From: Hypericum androsaemum
Lineage: Eukaryota > Streptophyta > Magnoliopsida > Malpighiales > Hypericaceae
Direction of reading: 5' to 3'
Assembly: GCA_963995505.1 (NCBI GenBank)
Contig: OZ023187.1
Span: forward strand, 9,139,176-9,203,175
DNA: 64,000 nucleotides
Below are positions 44,528 through 55,950 of the stretch, piece after piece. Position 1 is the stretch's first letter, and every line of letters begins with the position of its first letter. The notes under the pieces were generated by a model, which was given only the letters and a program-made list of their open reading frames with translations, made no database searches and was not told where the DNA came from. The position numbers and the translations under genes are program-made.

Positions 44528-45138
44528 CTAGGAATCCTCCCAAACACTAATTCCAGCACCATCAACAACCCTCCAGGGCAGGTTTGGCTTAATCAGATTC
44601 ATTCTATTATGCAGACTCAACCAGGTCCATGAGGATCTCCCTCCTTTGGCGGCTTGCAAAAAACTGTTGTAAGGAAAGTAAATGCTTCTCAACAATCTAA
44701 AACACATGGAGGATTGATCATTCATGAATCTCTAAAACACATGGAGGATTGATCATTCATGAATCTCTAAGCCTGTTTGGTTAGGAGAGCAGAGTTGAAG
44801 TCATCCATCCTCCTAAAACCCATGCCTCATTTCTGTTTTTGAGAAGCAAATTTACTCCATTTATTCCAATAATTTTTACCTGTTTCAAAATCTCCTGACC
44901 ACCAATATCTTGCCTGTAAACTATCAAGCTTCATACACTTAGACTTTATGAAGCTAACACACATCATGGCATAAGTTGGAATGGATGATAGCACTACCTT
45001 AATCATTGTTTCTCTCCCTGCCACAGACAACATCTTATTTTTCCAAGATTGAGACCTACCCCACATATATAAAATTAATATTATTTGACTTGGATCTCCC
45101 ACAAAAGGAAGGGTGACCCAAGTACTTATCATTGTCAC
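44528..45138 (-). pseudogene. LINE ORF2 region after RT, fragments
   Basis: Two frames carry SWKNKMLSVAGRETMIKVVL, IPTYAMMCVSF and, downstream, LPWRVVDGAGISVWEDS, matching the post-RT part of plant LINE ORF2 proteins. Frameshifts separate them. Confidence 0.75.
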
Positions 45139-46936
45139 TCATCAATTTTATACCAAGGATGCCAAGAATCTCAGAATTGATACTCAAATCAAGGCAAGCA
45201 TTAAACCTAACATTATACTTGTCAAAATTAATCTATTGTCCAATTTGTCTAACAAAATTATGCAAGATCCATTTAAGTTCATGAGCCTCTTGGCTGTTAG
45301 CACTTGCCATCAATAATGTGTCATCATCAAACATGATATAAGTAAAGTTGGATTAGTTCTCCTAATCTGTATACCCTGATTCTACCACAGGATTATTCCA
45401 TCTGATTGCAATGTGCTAGGGAGTCAGCAATAAGAAGGAACAGAAAGGGAGAGAGTGGGTCTCCTTGCGTAATTCTCCTTGAGGGAAGGAACCAGGGCAA
45501 AGGAGAACCATTCACCAAAACTGCATAGGAGACAAACTTTATGCAACTCATAGTACATCTTATCCATCTTACAAGAATCTAAAGGATGTCATGAAATCTT
45601 CCAAAAATCTCCAGCTGACTATATCATATGCTTTTCTAAGGTCAATCTTGATGGCCATAGACCCATTCTTCTTTTATTTTTCAAGCCCGAGGAAGTGAAA
45701 TACCTCATTAGCAATTATAATATTATCATGGATGCATCTATCCTTGATAAAAATATTCTGAGCATTGGAAATATTGTATGGCATAACAGGCTTAAGTCTA
45801 TTGGATTACAATTTGGCATAAATATTATATGCGAAGTTGCATAAAATAATAGGCCTAAAATTTGATATATGTTCTAGGTTATCAAACTTAGGAATGAGAA
45901 TAATATAAGTTCTATTGAATTCCTGTGGAATAATTTTATTCCTAAACCAGACCATAATCATTTCATTCAATCCAGTGCCTACTTCAAGTCAAAAATTATG
46001 AAAAAAATAAACATGGATATCCATCAGGTCCTGGAGCTCTAAATCCTTCCATTTGGTGTGCTACCTCTTTGATTTCTTCTCCGGTAACTTATTTGGTAAG
46101 ACTTGCTGCCATCCCAGCCGTGACAAGGTTAGGTATACATTGGAGGATCTCACAGCATCCTCTGATTGATCAACAGTATGTAAATATTTGAAAAAAAATT
46201 GAATATTCTGTTTAATAACATCTTAATCTTCAAGCCACTCACTATGGAAGTTCTTGTTCTTGAGTATCTCATTCTATGTCTTCTCTAAGTAGCAGAAGAG
46301 TGGAAAATTTGATATCATGGTCTCCATGTTTAAGCCAGTTAACTCTAGCTCTTTAATGCCAGTAAATTTCTTCCTTATTTTAGAGGATGGCCAGCTCCTT
46401 CTTCAGTTGAAGCTAACAAAGATGTCACTCTGCACTCTAGACAGCTCGAAGGTAGCTCTCTGGATCTGATCTTTCCTTTTTCTATACTTCTTTTTGTTTT
46501 AACTTTGTAAGTTGTTAGCACAAATAACACCATGCCTGTAAAAATTTAAGTGAAAAGTCACCACAGACCTATTGTCTCTAATGGAAATATGACGGCAGTT
46601 TAGGTCTTTAGACTACCAATTCTCAAAGCAAAATAATTATTTCCTCTTATTCCTCTTAGAAGAGAGCTCCAAAACAATGAAGGAATGGTCAGAGCCCAAT
46701 CATTCTCCATTAATTAGTTGAGCATGAAGGAACATATCCATCCACTCCACATTGGACGTTGCTCTGTCCAACTTTTCCCAAGTTCTAGCAAAACCTTACT
46801 AGTTATTATACCAAGTGAGAACCCTAGAAACCAAGGTCAACAAGGCAAAAAAGATCCATAAACATCTTGCGAAGGTCTGATCTGGGACCAAATAGTAGTG
46901 TAAGGGCCTTATTTATCCTCAGGGCAACTAATGACA
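45139..46936 (-). pseudogene. LINE reverse transcriptase, degenerate
   Basis: Minus-strand pieces show QGDPLSPFLFLLIADSL (about 45425-45475) and, in place of FADD, FDDDTLLMASAN (about 45300-45340). These are RT blocks, with the catalytic motif altered from ADD to DDD. No long frame survives. Confidence 0.75.
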
Positions 46937-47413
46937 TTAAGGTTCCCCTATGTACAGATGTGGAAACTTAGATATAGTGAACAAACCAGCCATCTGGTTC
47001 CAAAAGACATTTCTTCGACCTCTAATTGGCTCTCCATATATGATGGTCATTCCCCAACGCTTACCAGTGCCTGTATTATGGCAGATTGAGTCAATGTAAT
47101 TAGGGCAGCTGTCTTTCAATACTAAATCAATCTGGTTGGTCCACCAGAGGGCAAGTCCTCCTCCTAGACAACATTTTTCCACGTACCAAGCTTGTGAGAA
47201 TTGTAATTTTCTCCTTAACTTCTCTAATTTCTATGACCTTTGTCTTGTTTCCATCACAAAAACTATTGTTGGTTTGTGAGTTCCCGAAGGACTCGAACTA
47301 TTGGGTCCTGACCAAGGCCGTGACAGTTTTAATAGATCGCGATCATTAAGGCTGGTGTGGCAATTGTGCTGCCACTCTAGAATATTTTTAAATATTAAAG
47401 AGATTCTTATCAC
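46937..47413 (-). pseudogene. LINE endonuclease region, fragments
   Basis: The frame GGGLALWWTNQIDLVLKDSC and RWGMTIIYGEPIRGRRNVFW resembles the AP-endonuclease-like domain at the start of plant LINE ORF2. It is broken by stops and shifts. Confidence 0.65.
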
Positions 47414-47815
47414 TCCCAGTTGGTTGGCCAGGGCTCACCATCTTCATAATCTTTTGCTTGGTGGCTTTTAAAGAACTGTTCTTCCTAGTTGGAATCAGAA
47501 GGGCATTGCCTTTAACTTTCTATAAATCAAACTGTTGAGATTGTATTCTGAAATTTCATCGAACACTAGGGGGCAGGTAGGTTAGTATTGATAGTTTGGG
47601 GTACCAGCTACGCAACTTTAGCTTTTTTCTTTGAAACCTCATCTTCAGGCCCAGACCTGAGGGTAAGAGAATCAGTCATGCTCCATGATTTTCCTTTTTC
47701 ATATCCTTTATTTTTTAATCCCTGGAACCAGGGACTTTCCTTGATTTGCGCTAGTTTATGAATTCAAATTAAAAGTAGCCGTTTGGAATTTCATAATGGT
47801 AACAATGTGTTGGTC

Positions 47816-49552
47816 TTAGATGGAAGCTGGGCCTAGTGGGGGATTATTTTTCTTTGCTTGGGGCCCATCTGACTCGAAAAGAGAAAATTTAAGAGTCGTT
47901 GGAGACTCTCTCCTCTTCTGATCTAGATTCTGCAGAAGTCTCATCACTTCCATCCCATCAAGGTCCTCAGTGACCGTTACATTTACCAGAAAATCTTTAT
48001 TTGAAATTTCCATTGCCTAAAGAAAGGCCATAGCTACCTGGACTAGGTGAGCTAGGCACCTGACCATCAGATCCCAGACCACAGGCATGCCCCCTTTCGA
48101 TGAGGAAGCCCAAGAGGAACGTTCACCAATAAACAAAGCCCGAGATTGCTGGGAATCCTTCATAAGGAATTGAGCCAGATGGGCGAACAGATACCGCCAG
48201 GACCTAAGAATGGTTGTTCTTTTGCTTCTCATAGGACCTAGATTGAAACTTCTTAATACTGCCCTCTTGTTCCTGTCTGTTGCTGTAGATAAGCACGAGA
48301 GGTTAGGCTCTCTGCCTTAAGCCAGTTCCCATACAACAGTTTATTGATGGACAAATTACGCATCACAGCTATTAGAATGTTATCCTCAACACAAGTATGA
48401 CTAGAGTGACCCAACTTTTCAAGTAGAAATTTGGTAAACTCTCAAACTTGAAATCCACTTTATTGGGTGGGAGAGATCCAATATTGAGCATAAAGCCATT
48501 TAATAGCTTGTTCATTCGCATGGTCCCTTTAATAGCTTGTTCCGTCATCTATGAGTCATCCACTTTGATTAAGGATTTCAATTGCTTCCTAGCATCTTCG
48601 CCTTATATCTCGAAATGAGGTTTAGATGGAGCCCATGAACTTGTACCCAGAGAGTCCAAATTCAGACCAATGTAGATCCGTGTTCTATTTTTTAATAAAA
48701 TGAGATAGTGATTCGCCATTTCCACACCTTGTCCCTATTGTGGGCGTGTTGGAAAGAAAAGGAGAACATATTGAATTCCAATTCCTCGATCTCCTTTCAA
48801 ATTCTCGAAGACCCCAGGATTTGAGCAGACTAGCCTTCACAATTAAGGATGGCAATGGGTAAGATCTAGGTAGAATCTATATCTATAGGACCCAGATTTT
48901 ACCATTTTTTGAATGGTAGATCCATAATTCTTATTATTATCCTCTTAAAAGGATTTGGGCATGATCTGAGTTTAAAAAATCAGGTAAGATTAGGGCAACC
49001 CGCGGGTTCATGTTTATAAAAACATTTAATTAAAAAAATAGATTATCATTTGATAGTTTTCAAATAGAAATGAGATATTTTATTCATTAAACAAATGAAT
49101 ACAAAGAAACAAAACAAGCAAATTCAAAAAAAAATTGAAGTTAGATTATTTGAAATTGATATTATGTTTAATAATTAATATACATATATATTATTTTAAG
49201 AAATTCAGGTAGATTATTCTTTTAAAATAAAAAGATCACGATAAGATGAAGGTCTTGACGGCTAGACCCGGTCAAGGTCAACGAGTCTTAGACTTTTCGA
49301 ATCTTAGACCTTTCGGATCTGAATCAGGATAGATTCTCAAGATAATGTCCTAATTGCCATCACTATAATCACAATGTGACATTTGAGCCTCCGATAAAAG
49401 CATTGGACTAAGTTGTTAATAATGCTGCTGGAAGGGATCTCAAGGGAAGGGCCAAACCTTAATGCTTCTCTTTGGGCAATAAGCGCATCCATTTGTTGAT
49501 GGGCTTGGGAATTAGGCTTGGGAACGGTATCTCCCATTAATGGCATTGGCAA
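47816..49552 (-). pseudogene. LINE ORF1, interrupted by a MITE
   Basis: Minus-strand frames at 49337-49552 (MGDTVPKPNSQAHQQMDALI) and 48843-47816 belong to the ORF1 position. The 524-bp MITE at 48844-49367 separates them. Several further stops and shifts lie in 47.8-48.8 kb. ORF1 proteins of LINEs bind RNA; assignment rests on position, since no zinc finger is intact. Confidence 0.55.
48844..49367. mobile_element. hAT-like MITE inside LINE ORF1 (524 bp)
   Basis: Begins TAAGGATGGCAATGGG and ends AATTGCCATCACTATA. Flanks are TTCACAAT (48836-48843) and ATCACAAT (49368-49375), 7 of 8 identical. GATGGCAAT ends are typical of a widespread plant hAT MITE group. It must be younger than the LINE. Confidence 0.78.
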
Positions 49553-49698
49553 GGAAAGCGAGAGAAATTAAAAGCAATTGGAGTAGGTAGGGCGAATTTA
49601 TGGCGGAAAGAGATGGAGGTATGATTTTGGTGCTGGATTGTGTTGGAGGGGATGAAGATGAAAAGCGAAAAAATCCAGCTATGCAACAACCGTCATTC

Positions 49699-50091
49699 AG
49701 GTTTAATCCAACAAAATTCCATGTGTAAAACAATATTTCGACTATGAGTGGGTCCAGCCTGTTACATTACCTTCAATAATGAGTAAAATTCCATTTTAAA
49801 GTTTGCTAATTTTCTCTTCAATAATGAAAAGTAGTTATTAAATTCGATCGTTACTTTCCGCTTTAAATAAAGATAAACGTTGGAGTTAGAAGCTCATTAG
49901 TGACCAATATGTTAATGGATGCTTTTGGAGTTATAACTAATACCACAAGATCTGGACTTGACTATTCTACGAGCGGAAATCGTTTCATTCTCAATGTCAT
50001 TAGGCGTTTCCTGGACTAGAATCGGATTCTCAATTTGTCAAAAGTTTCCTTTCCCACCATCATCAATTTTAAACACTTGATTATCTACACG
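49699..50091. other. TBL gene upstream region
   Basis: AT-rich, no recognised element. It presumably contains the TBL promoter and 5' UTR. Confidence 0.4.
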
Positions 50092-52866
50092 ATGATATTG
50101 CGTAAAATGGTCACCCGCCTCTCACCAAATCGCCTAAAACCCTTCCCATTAGTGGCACTATCTTCTCTATTTGTCTCGGGGGTGACGTGGTTAATTTTGA
50201 GCAATTTCAAGAAGAACCATAACTTTGGTTATGGAATTTACGGCCGAAGACGGCAGAATTTTGTTTCTCCGGAAGAAGGATGCAATGTTTTTGAAGGAGA
50301 ATGGGAATTGGATAACATGTCTCACCCTTTGTATCGAGAAGAGGATTGCCCCTACTTGGTTGGATACACTTCGTGCCAAAGAACTGGAAGGCCCGACACT
50401 TTGTACCAAAATTGGAAGTGGCAGCCTCATCATTGCAACATGCCAAGGTATCTCATTCTTTCGGTTCCCAATCGGTTTCCCTACGACAAGGTTTTTATTT
50501 AAGGGCGGAGCCACGTTTTGGGGAGTGGGGGCAATTGCCTCCACTTAATTTGTTGTTGTTGATAATTAGTATATTTTTTAATGTATGTCTCCACTAAAAT
50601 TAGAAATTGATCCCACAAAAAAATTAATCTACCTAAAAATTGAAACCAGAATACTAATCTACACCATTATCAAGTTATATTGCCTCACTCTCAAAATTTT
50701 CTGATTCTGCCCCTATTTTTATTGAGATTATGATTGCAACTTCGTACTTATAGTACGAAGGAATTCAACACTTTAGGTTGTATAAATGCTTGTAGACATG
50801 TCGAACCAACTCATTCATATGGTTTGGTCAACCACGTTCATTTATACATAATAAAATACTAACGTTAAAAAAAACCCATATTTTCGGGATTTTTTTGGGT
50901 AAATTCTGATATACAAAATTGAGTACTATGAAACATTATTTAGAAGATGACTCTCCGAAAAATATTAATAAAACTTGAAACCAAAACCTTTAAGTGAATC
51001 AAAATTTCTTTATCACTTCGACTATTTGCCCTTTCAGGCTTTACTTGTCCCACATTCTCATTATTTTCTGAGATTAGATTGGGGGCTTTACTGTAAAAAA
51101 TTGTAACCCTAGAACTCTGAAAACAATGTACCATCAACAGTTGCTTATTGGGTTTCTGTCGTTTTTAATAATAATATTATTATTCTATATATATGGTTCA
51201 GATTTGATCCATTGGAGATGCTAAATATGTTGAGAGGAAAGAGATTAATGTTCATAGGAGATTCTCTGGGGCGAAACCAATTTGACTCACTTGTTTGCAT
51301 GGTGCAATCTGCAATTCCAAAAGGGAAAAAATCGTTTAGAAAGATCCCGTCGTCGTTGTCAGTCTTTGAAATCGAGGTGAATCCAACATCTTTTTTTTCC
51401 TTCTCTGAAAAGTACCCAACATTTTCTTTTAATAAGCAGAGAATAATAATTTTGATTTTTTATTAGTAGTATTTGTTACGGGGGATTTTAATTTTTTTTC
51501 AATTCAAACTCAAAATTTTTTTTTGAAACTAAAACCATAACATAGATATATTAATTAATCAAAAATATCATAGAAAAGAAGTTCTTCAAGGACTTAAGGA
51601 ACAAGGGACATAACATTGTCCAAAAGAGTTCCTAATCTAGACGACTTCGCCAACCAATCTGCAACTTGGTTAACTAATCTAAGAACATAAATCGGATGAA
51701 TTAGTCATCTTATACGTTATGTAATTAGATGAAATGCCAATTCCGAATGTTGCCTGCCAATCGACTCATAACGATTACACTCAATGGCTGAATTGACAAT
51801 ATATATAGTTGGTTTCAAGCATATAGTAAATTTAATGTAAAAATTAATAACGTTGAAACAACTAACCTCAGTGCTTATTGTAATATTCTGTTTTTGTTTC
51901 AGGAATACAATGCATCAATAAATTTTTTCTGGGCTCCATTAATAGTAGAATCAATTTCTGATGATGCCGCCAATCACACAGTAAAGAACCGATATTTGCA
52001 CTTGGACTCTATCGAAAAACACGGTGAGAGCTGGAAAGGAGTTGATATATTGGTCTTTGATAGTTATGCTTGGTGGTTCTCCACGCCCACCCTAAGTGCC
52101 GAGTAAGTGATTTTTTTTAACCTCAACTGGACATTTATTTATTATCGACTAATTCAAGTACGAATTGGGTAAGATTTATTATTAATTTATCACCCCTTGA
52201 TCTAGCTTAATCAAAAAATCTTAACTGGGTGAAATTTCATCTATAATCTTCATTAACTTGGTTAATTAGTAGGAGCCCCTAGCTAATGAGATTTCTTTCT
52301 AGCATGGTTTCAAGTTGGTTAATTTTTTTGAAAGGTAAAATTTTGTACGAACAATTATAAATGTTAGGGGTTGAACCCTGATTTTTCTTCGATTTTTATA
52401 TAACTTGTGTTATTAGACCAAATACTTTTTACACGAGTTTAATTTGATCCCTTAATTTTCCAATTATTGGTTTCATTATCGTTGTTTTCGTTCTAGGTAC
52501 CACGGAAACGGTAAACAGTATAATTGGGACGAGGCTTACAGATTAGGGTTAGGCACCTGGGCTAATTGGATGGACAACAACATCAACCCTCTGAAGCAGC
52601 AAGTTTACTTTACGAGCAAGGAAGTATTGCAGCAGACAAGAACAAAAGTGACATTATTAAATATCACGCACTTGTCTGAGTATAGAGTAGATGCTCATCC
52701 AACTGTTTATGGAGAGTTCAAGGGAAAACCATTGACCAAGGAACAAAGAGCTCATCCCAAACTCTACTCTGATTGCCTGCACTGGTGCTTGCCAGGACTA
52801 CCAGACGCTTGGAATGAGATTTTGTATGCATATTTGTTGATGAACCACTTTAAATCTTTTTTCTGA
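50092..52866 (+). CDS. Trichome birefringence-like protein, probable xylan O-acetyltransferase
   Basis: Golgi type II membrane protein of the TBL/PC-esterase family. Exons: 50092-50447, 51202-51376, 51903-52102 and 52497-52866, in frame, 366 aa. One membrane helix at about 17-37, then the TBL domain (CNVFEGEWELDNMSHPLY, CPYLVGYTSCQRTGRPD, WKWQPHHCNMPRFDP). The catalytic GDS is in LMFIGDSLGRNQ (S140); the DxxH partner is DCLHWCLPGLPDAWNE (D336, H339). The spacing resembles ESK1/TBL29 and TBL28-35, known or likely xylan O-acetyltransferases; the exact substrate is inferred. The first ATG in frame is at 50092. Intron 1 contains a hAT MITE. Confidence 0.9.
50500..50715. mobile_element. hAT-like MITE in TBL intron 1 (216 bp)
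   Basis: Begins TAAGGGCGGAGCCACG and ends TCTGATTCTGCCCCTA. Both sides carry TTTTTATT (50492-50499 and 50716-50723), a perfect 8-bp duplication. Confidence 0.9.
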
Positions 52867-53361
52867 ATGACCATTCATTGGAATTCGATTAGAGGTTAGA
52901 TTGAAAGTTTCCTCTTTGGTAATGTTATAGTTAAGGGTGAGCAAACAAGATTGTATTTCTGTACCATAGCAGAATTTGACATTTTGGGATTGGAATTTCA
53001 ATTTTCACGGGTGTCTTAGGATTAAAAAAAAGAGAGGAATAATAGCTTGAACACAATAATAGTTCAATATAGAGCCAAAGAACATGCAGCCAAAGAACAC
53101 AAGGCTCCGTAAATTTTAAGGAGATTTAGGGTTCAAATCTTATCAAATGTGATAATATTACTATTAAAAAAAACTTCAATAAAGAGAACAAGAGGGAAAC
53201 ACTACTTCAAGAATACTACCACTTGAAGGAAACACTCTCACCTACGCATTACAATACTCTTAATTAGGGGTGAAAATTCTTCACTCTACTCAGAGAAGAG
53301 AATTGATGGAATGGAATGATATCTTCTTATATAGGCCTAAGGAGTAAGGAACAACCCTTTA
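52867..53361. other. TBL 3' UTR and possible old LTR fragment
   Basis: After the 3' UTR, text such as GAATTGATGGAATGGAATGA and TCTTATATAGGCCTAAGGAG looks like a piece of an LTR leader, but no ends can be paired. It is not assigned. Confidence 0.3.
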
Positions 53362-53366
53362 TATGT

Positions 53367-53850
53367 TGTTGTCGTAGGATTATGGTATATTTGATTAGGA
53401 TCTAAGTCGAGGCAAGAGTTTGACTCTTTTTCCGTAAGACGAAATTGCCCTGTATTCAATGCTTACGGCCTACGACAATCGTCCCCAAGATACAACGACT
53501 TTACACTTCACGTTCGAAATACAATGATCCTTGAAGTCTCGGCGAACCTTTGGATACTCAGAACCTTTCTCGAGAGGGAGAGAGAAGATACTACAAAAGC
53601 TAGAAGAAGTGATATGCAATTATAGTGGAGTGAATATAAATGAAGGCAGGGAGCCTATTTATAGGCGTTGGGGACTGGAGTCAAGCTTTCGATTTCAGAT
53701 GTGGTAATGCCACTTTGGACATAATGAGCCTCCCACCTTGGGCCTTATTGGGCCTCCCACTTTGGGCCTCCACCTTGGGCCTTATTAGGCCTACGACAAT
53801 TGGGCCTTACCACTTTGTACCATGTATTGAATTATCATTCAATTCCAACA
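53367..53850 (-). repeat. Copia 3' LTR (484 bp)
   Basis: Minus strand: TGTTGGAATTGAATG ... CCTACGACAACA. It contains a TATA-like CCTATAAATAGG and repeated GGCCCAAGGTGG phrases. Confidence 0.88.
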
Positions 53851-54396
53851 AGCCCACACATGAATGATGATTAATGCATGCTGACACTTTAAGAAAAGTT
53901 CTGACGAGTTATCATTGCATCGAGATAGGTGGCTTACGGCTTTGAACCTTCTCTAGTAAGATGCCATCAGATTTACTTGCTGCTCAGTGAACGCGATGTC
54001 TTGAACTGGTCAGGTTTTTATGTAAACTAAGACAATGACATTTACACAATGATAACTCTAATATCCTTTGGTTCTCACGTTGTATCCGTTTCGGCCATGG
54101 ACCTTATCTCAGATTCATAAGTATTTGTTCCATTTGAAGCGGCCTTACTTCACACTTATATAGGTGATCTCCTATCAAGAATATCCTACTATACTCTACT
54201 TTTATCTAGTATAAGAATAATTAAAAGCGTAGATGCTTAACCTTACCGCACCTCTACATGTTAGTACTTGGGCAACTTCTGAGAATGGGATAGATTCTAA
54301 GTGATCATATAAACCATCCATAACTTAGTTATCTCATTGAACCAAGTTTATGGGATCTCCACTCATCATGGTTGAGTTACCGCTATGAACATTTTT

Positions 54397-54759
54397 TTAA
54401 TGTGTGGGTTTTAACTCCATTCCCCTTACTGTATTATACATTTTATCTCTATTGATTTCTTTCGTCAAAAGATCAGCTATGTTATCTTTCGACTTCACAT
54501 AATCAATGGTAACTATACCACCAGAGATCAATTGCCTTACGGTGTTATGTCTCCTACGGATGTGTTGAGACTTACTATTGTACATCGTACATTGTGCTCT
54601 CCCGATTACTGATATGTTATCACAATGTATTAATACAGGAGGCATATGCTTGTTCCAACAGGGAATATCCTCTAGGAAGTTTCTGAGCCATTCAGCTTTT
54701 TCTCCAGCTTTATTTAGAGCTATAAACTCTGAATCCGTGGTAGATCGAGCTATGCACAT
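54397..54759 (-). pseudogene. Copia RNase H domain
   Basis: The frame shows STTDSEFIAL, HCDNISVIGRAQ, SQHIRRRHNTVRQLI and KDNIADLLTK, the usual copia RNase H blocks. It is separated from RT by stops. Confidence 0.88.
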
Positions 54760-54951
54760 TTGTTTAGAGGATTTCTAGGATACAACTCCTCCACCTATGA
54801 TGAACACATAACCACTAGTAGATTTGGAGTCTTTAGTGTCTGATATCCAATTCGCATCACTGTATCCTTCCAATACAGCTAGATATCTTGTATAAAGTAT
54901 TCCATGATTCAAAGTATGTTTTAGATACTTTAGAACCCTTTCCAGAGCTTA

Positions 54952-55950
54952 TCAGTAATCCGGTCCTAGATTACTTGTGAATCTACTAAGCTTGCTAACT
55001 GAGTATGCAATATCAGGGCGTGTACAATTTGTCAAGTACATCAGGCTCCTAATGATCCTTGTATATTTTAGTTGAGATACTGGGTCCCCTCTATTTTTGG
55101 CTAAGTGTAGACTTAGGTCTACCGGAGTCTTAGCCAGAGGTTTGTCAAAAGCTTCGAATTTCTTGAGTACATTCTCAACATAGTGAGATTGTGACAAGAC
55201 AATTCCTTTAGTCATCCTAGAGATTTTAATCCCTAGTATGACATCAGCTAAACCCAGATCTTTCATATCAAAGTTATTCTTTAACATGTTCTTAGTTTTT
55301 ACGATAAGATCATTACTGCTTCCCGTGATTAGCATGTCGTCTACATATAGACATACAATTACGTAAGCATCATGTGTGCTTTTAATGTATATACATTTAT
55401 CACACTCATTGATCTTGAATGCATTTGACATCATTGTTCTGTCAAATTTCTCATGCCATTGTTTCGACGCCTATTTCAGCCCGTACAATGATTTGACCAG
55501 TTTGCATACTTTATGCTCTTGTCCAGGGGCAACAAACTCTTCAGGTTATTTCATATATATCTCCTCTTCCAGTTCTCCATTTAGAAAAGCTATTTTTACA
55601 TCCATCTGATGTATCTTGAGGTTATAGAGTGCTGCAATAGCTATGAGCACTCTAATAGATGTGATTCTAGTGACCGGCGAATACGTGTCAAAGTAATCAT
55701 ATCATTCCTTTTATTTGAACCCTTTAGCTACCAATCGAGCTTTGTACTTGTCGAATGATCCATCAGCTTTGTATTTTCTTTTAAGGATCCACTTGCACCC
55801 TAAAGGTTTACAACCTGGTGGGAGATCCACGATTTTCCACGTGTGGTTTTGTATGATGGACTCTATCTCACTGTTGATAGATTCTTTCCACAGAGGAGCA
55901 TCTGGACTAGACAATGCCTCTTGGATTGTCCTAGGTTCATTTCCTAACAT
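54952..55950 (-). pseudogene. Copia reverse transcriptase, two broken frames
   Basis: First part (55711-55950): DAPLWKESINSEIESI and GCKWILKRKYKADGS. Second part (54952-55434): the catalytic CLYVDDMLITGSS, then MKDLGLADVILGIKI and YLTNCTRPDIAYSVSKLSRF. In the gap, FFNGELEEEIYMK-like text continues with stops. Confidence 0.88.

Larger units (their letters stand above)
43249..49687 (-). mobile_element. Full-length L1-type LINE with 11-bp target duplication
   Basis: Flanked by AACCGTCATTC at 43238-43248 and 49688-49698. On the minus strand the 3' end carries an A-run (TTAAAAAAACAC). Order on the minus strand: ORF1 (from about 49552), endonuclease, RT, zinc-binding tail, RNase H. Without the MITE at 48844-49367 it is about 5.9 kb, normal for plant L1. 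Frames are heavily interrupted, so it is an old, inactive copy. Confidence 0.88.

Noticed and set aside
50035..50091. Upstream extension of the TBL protein
   Set aside because: It would start at TTG; the first ATG in frame is 50092 and gives the expected short cytosolic N-terminus before the membrane helix.
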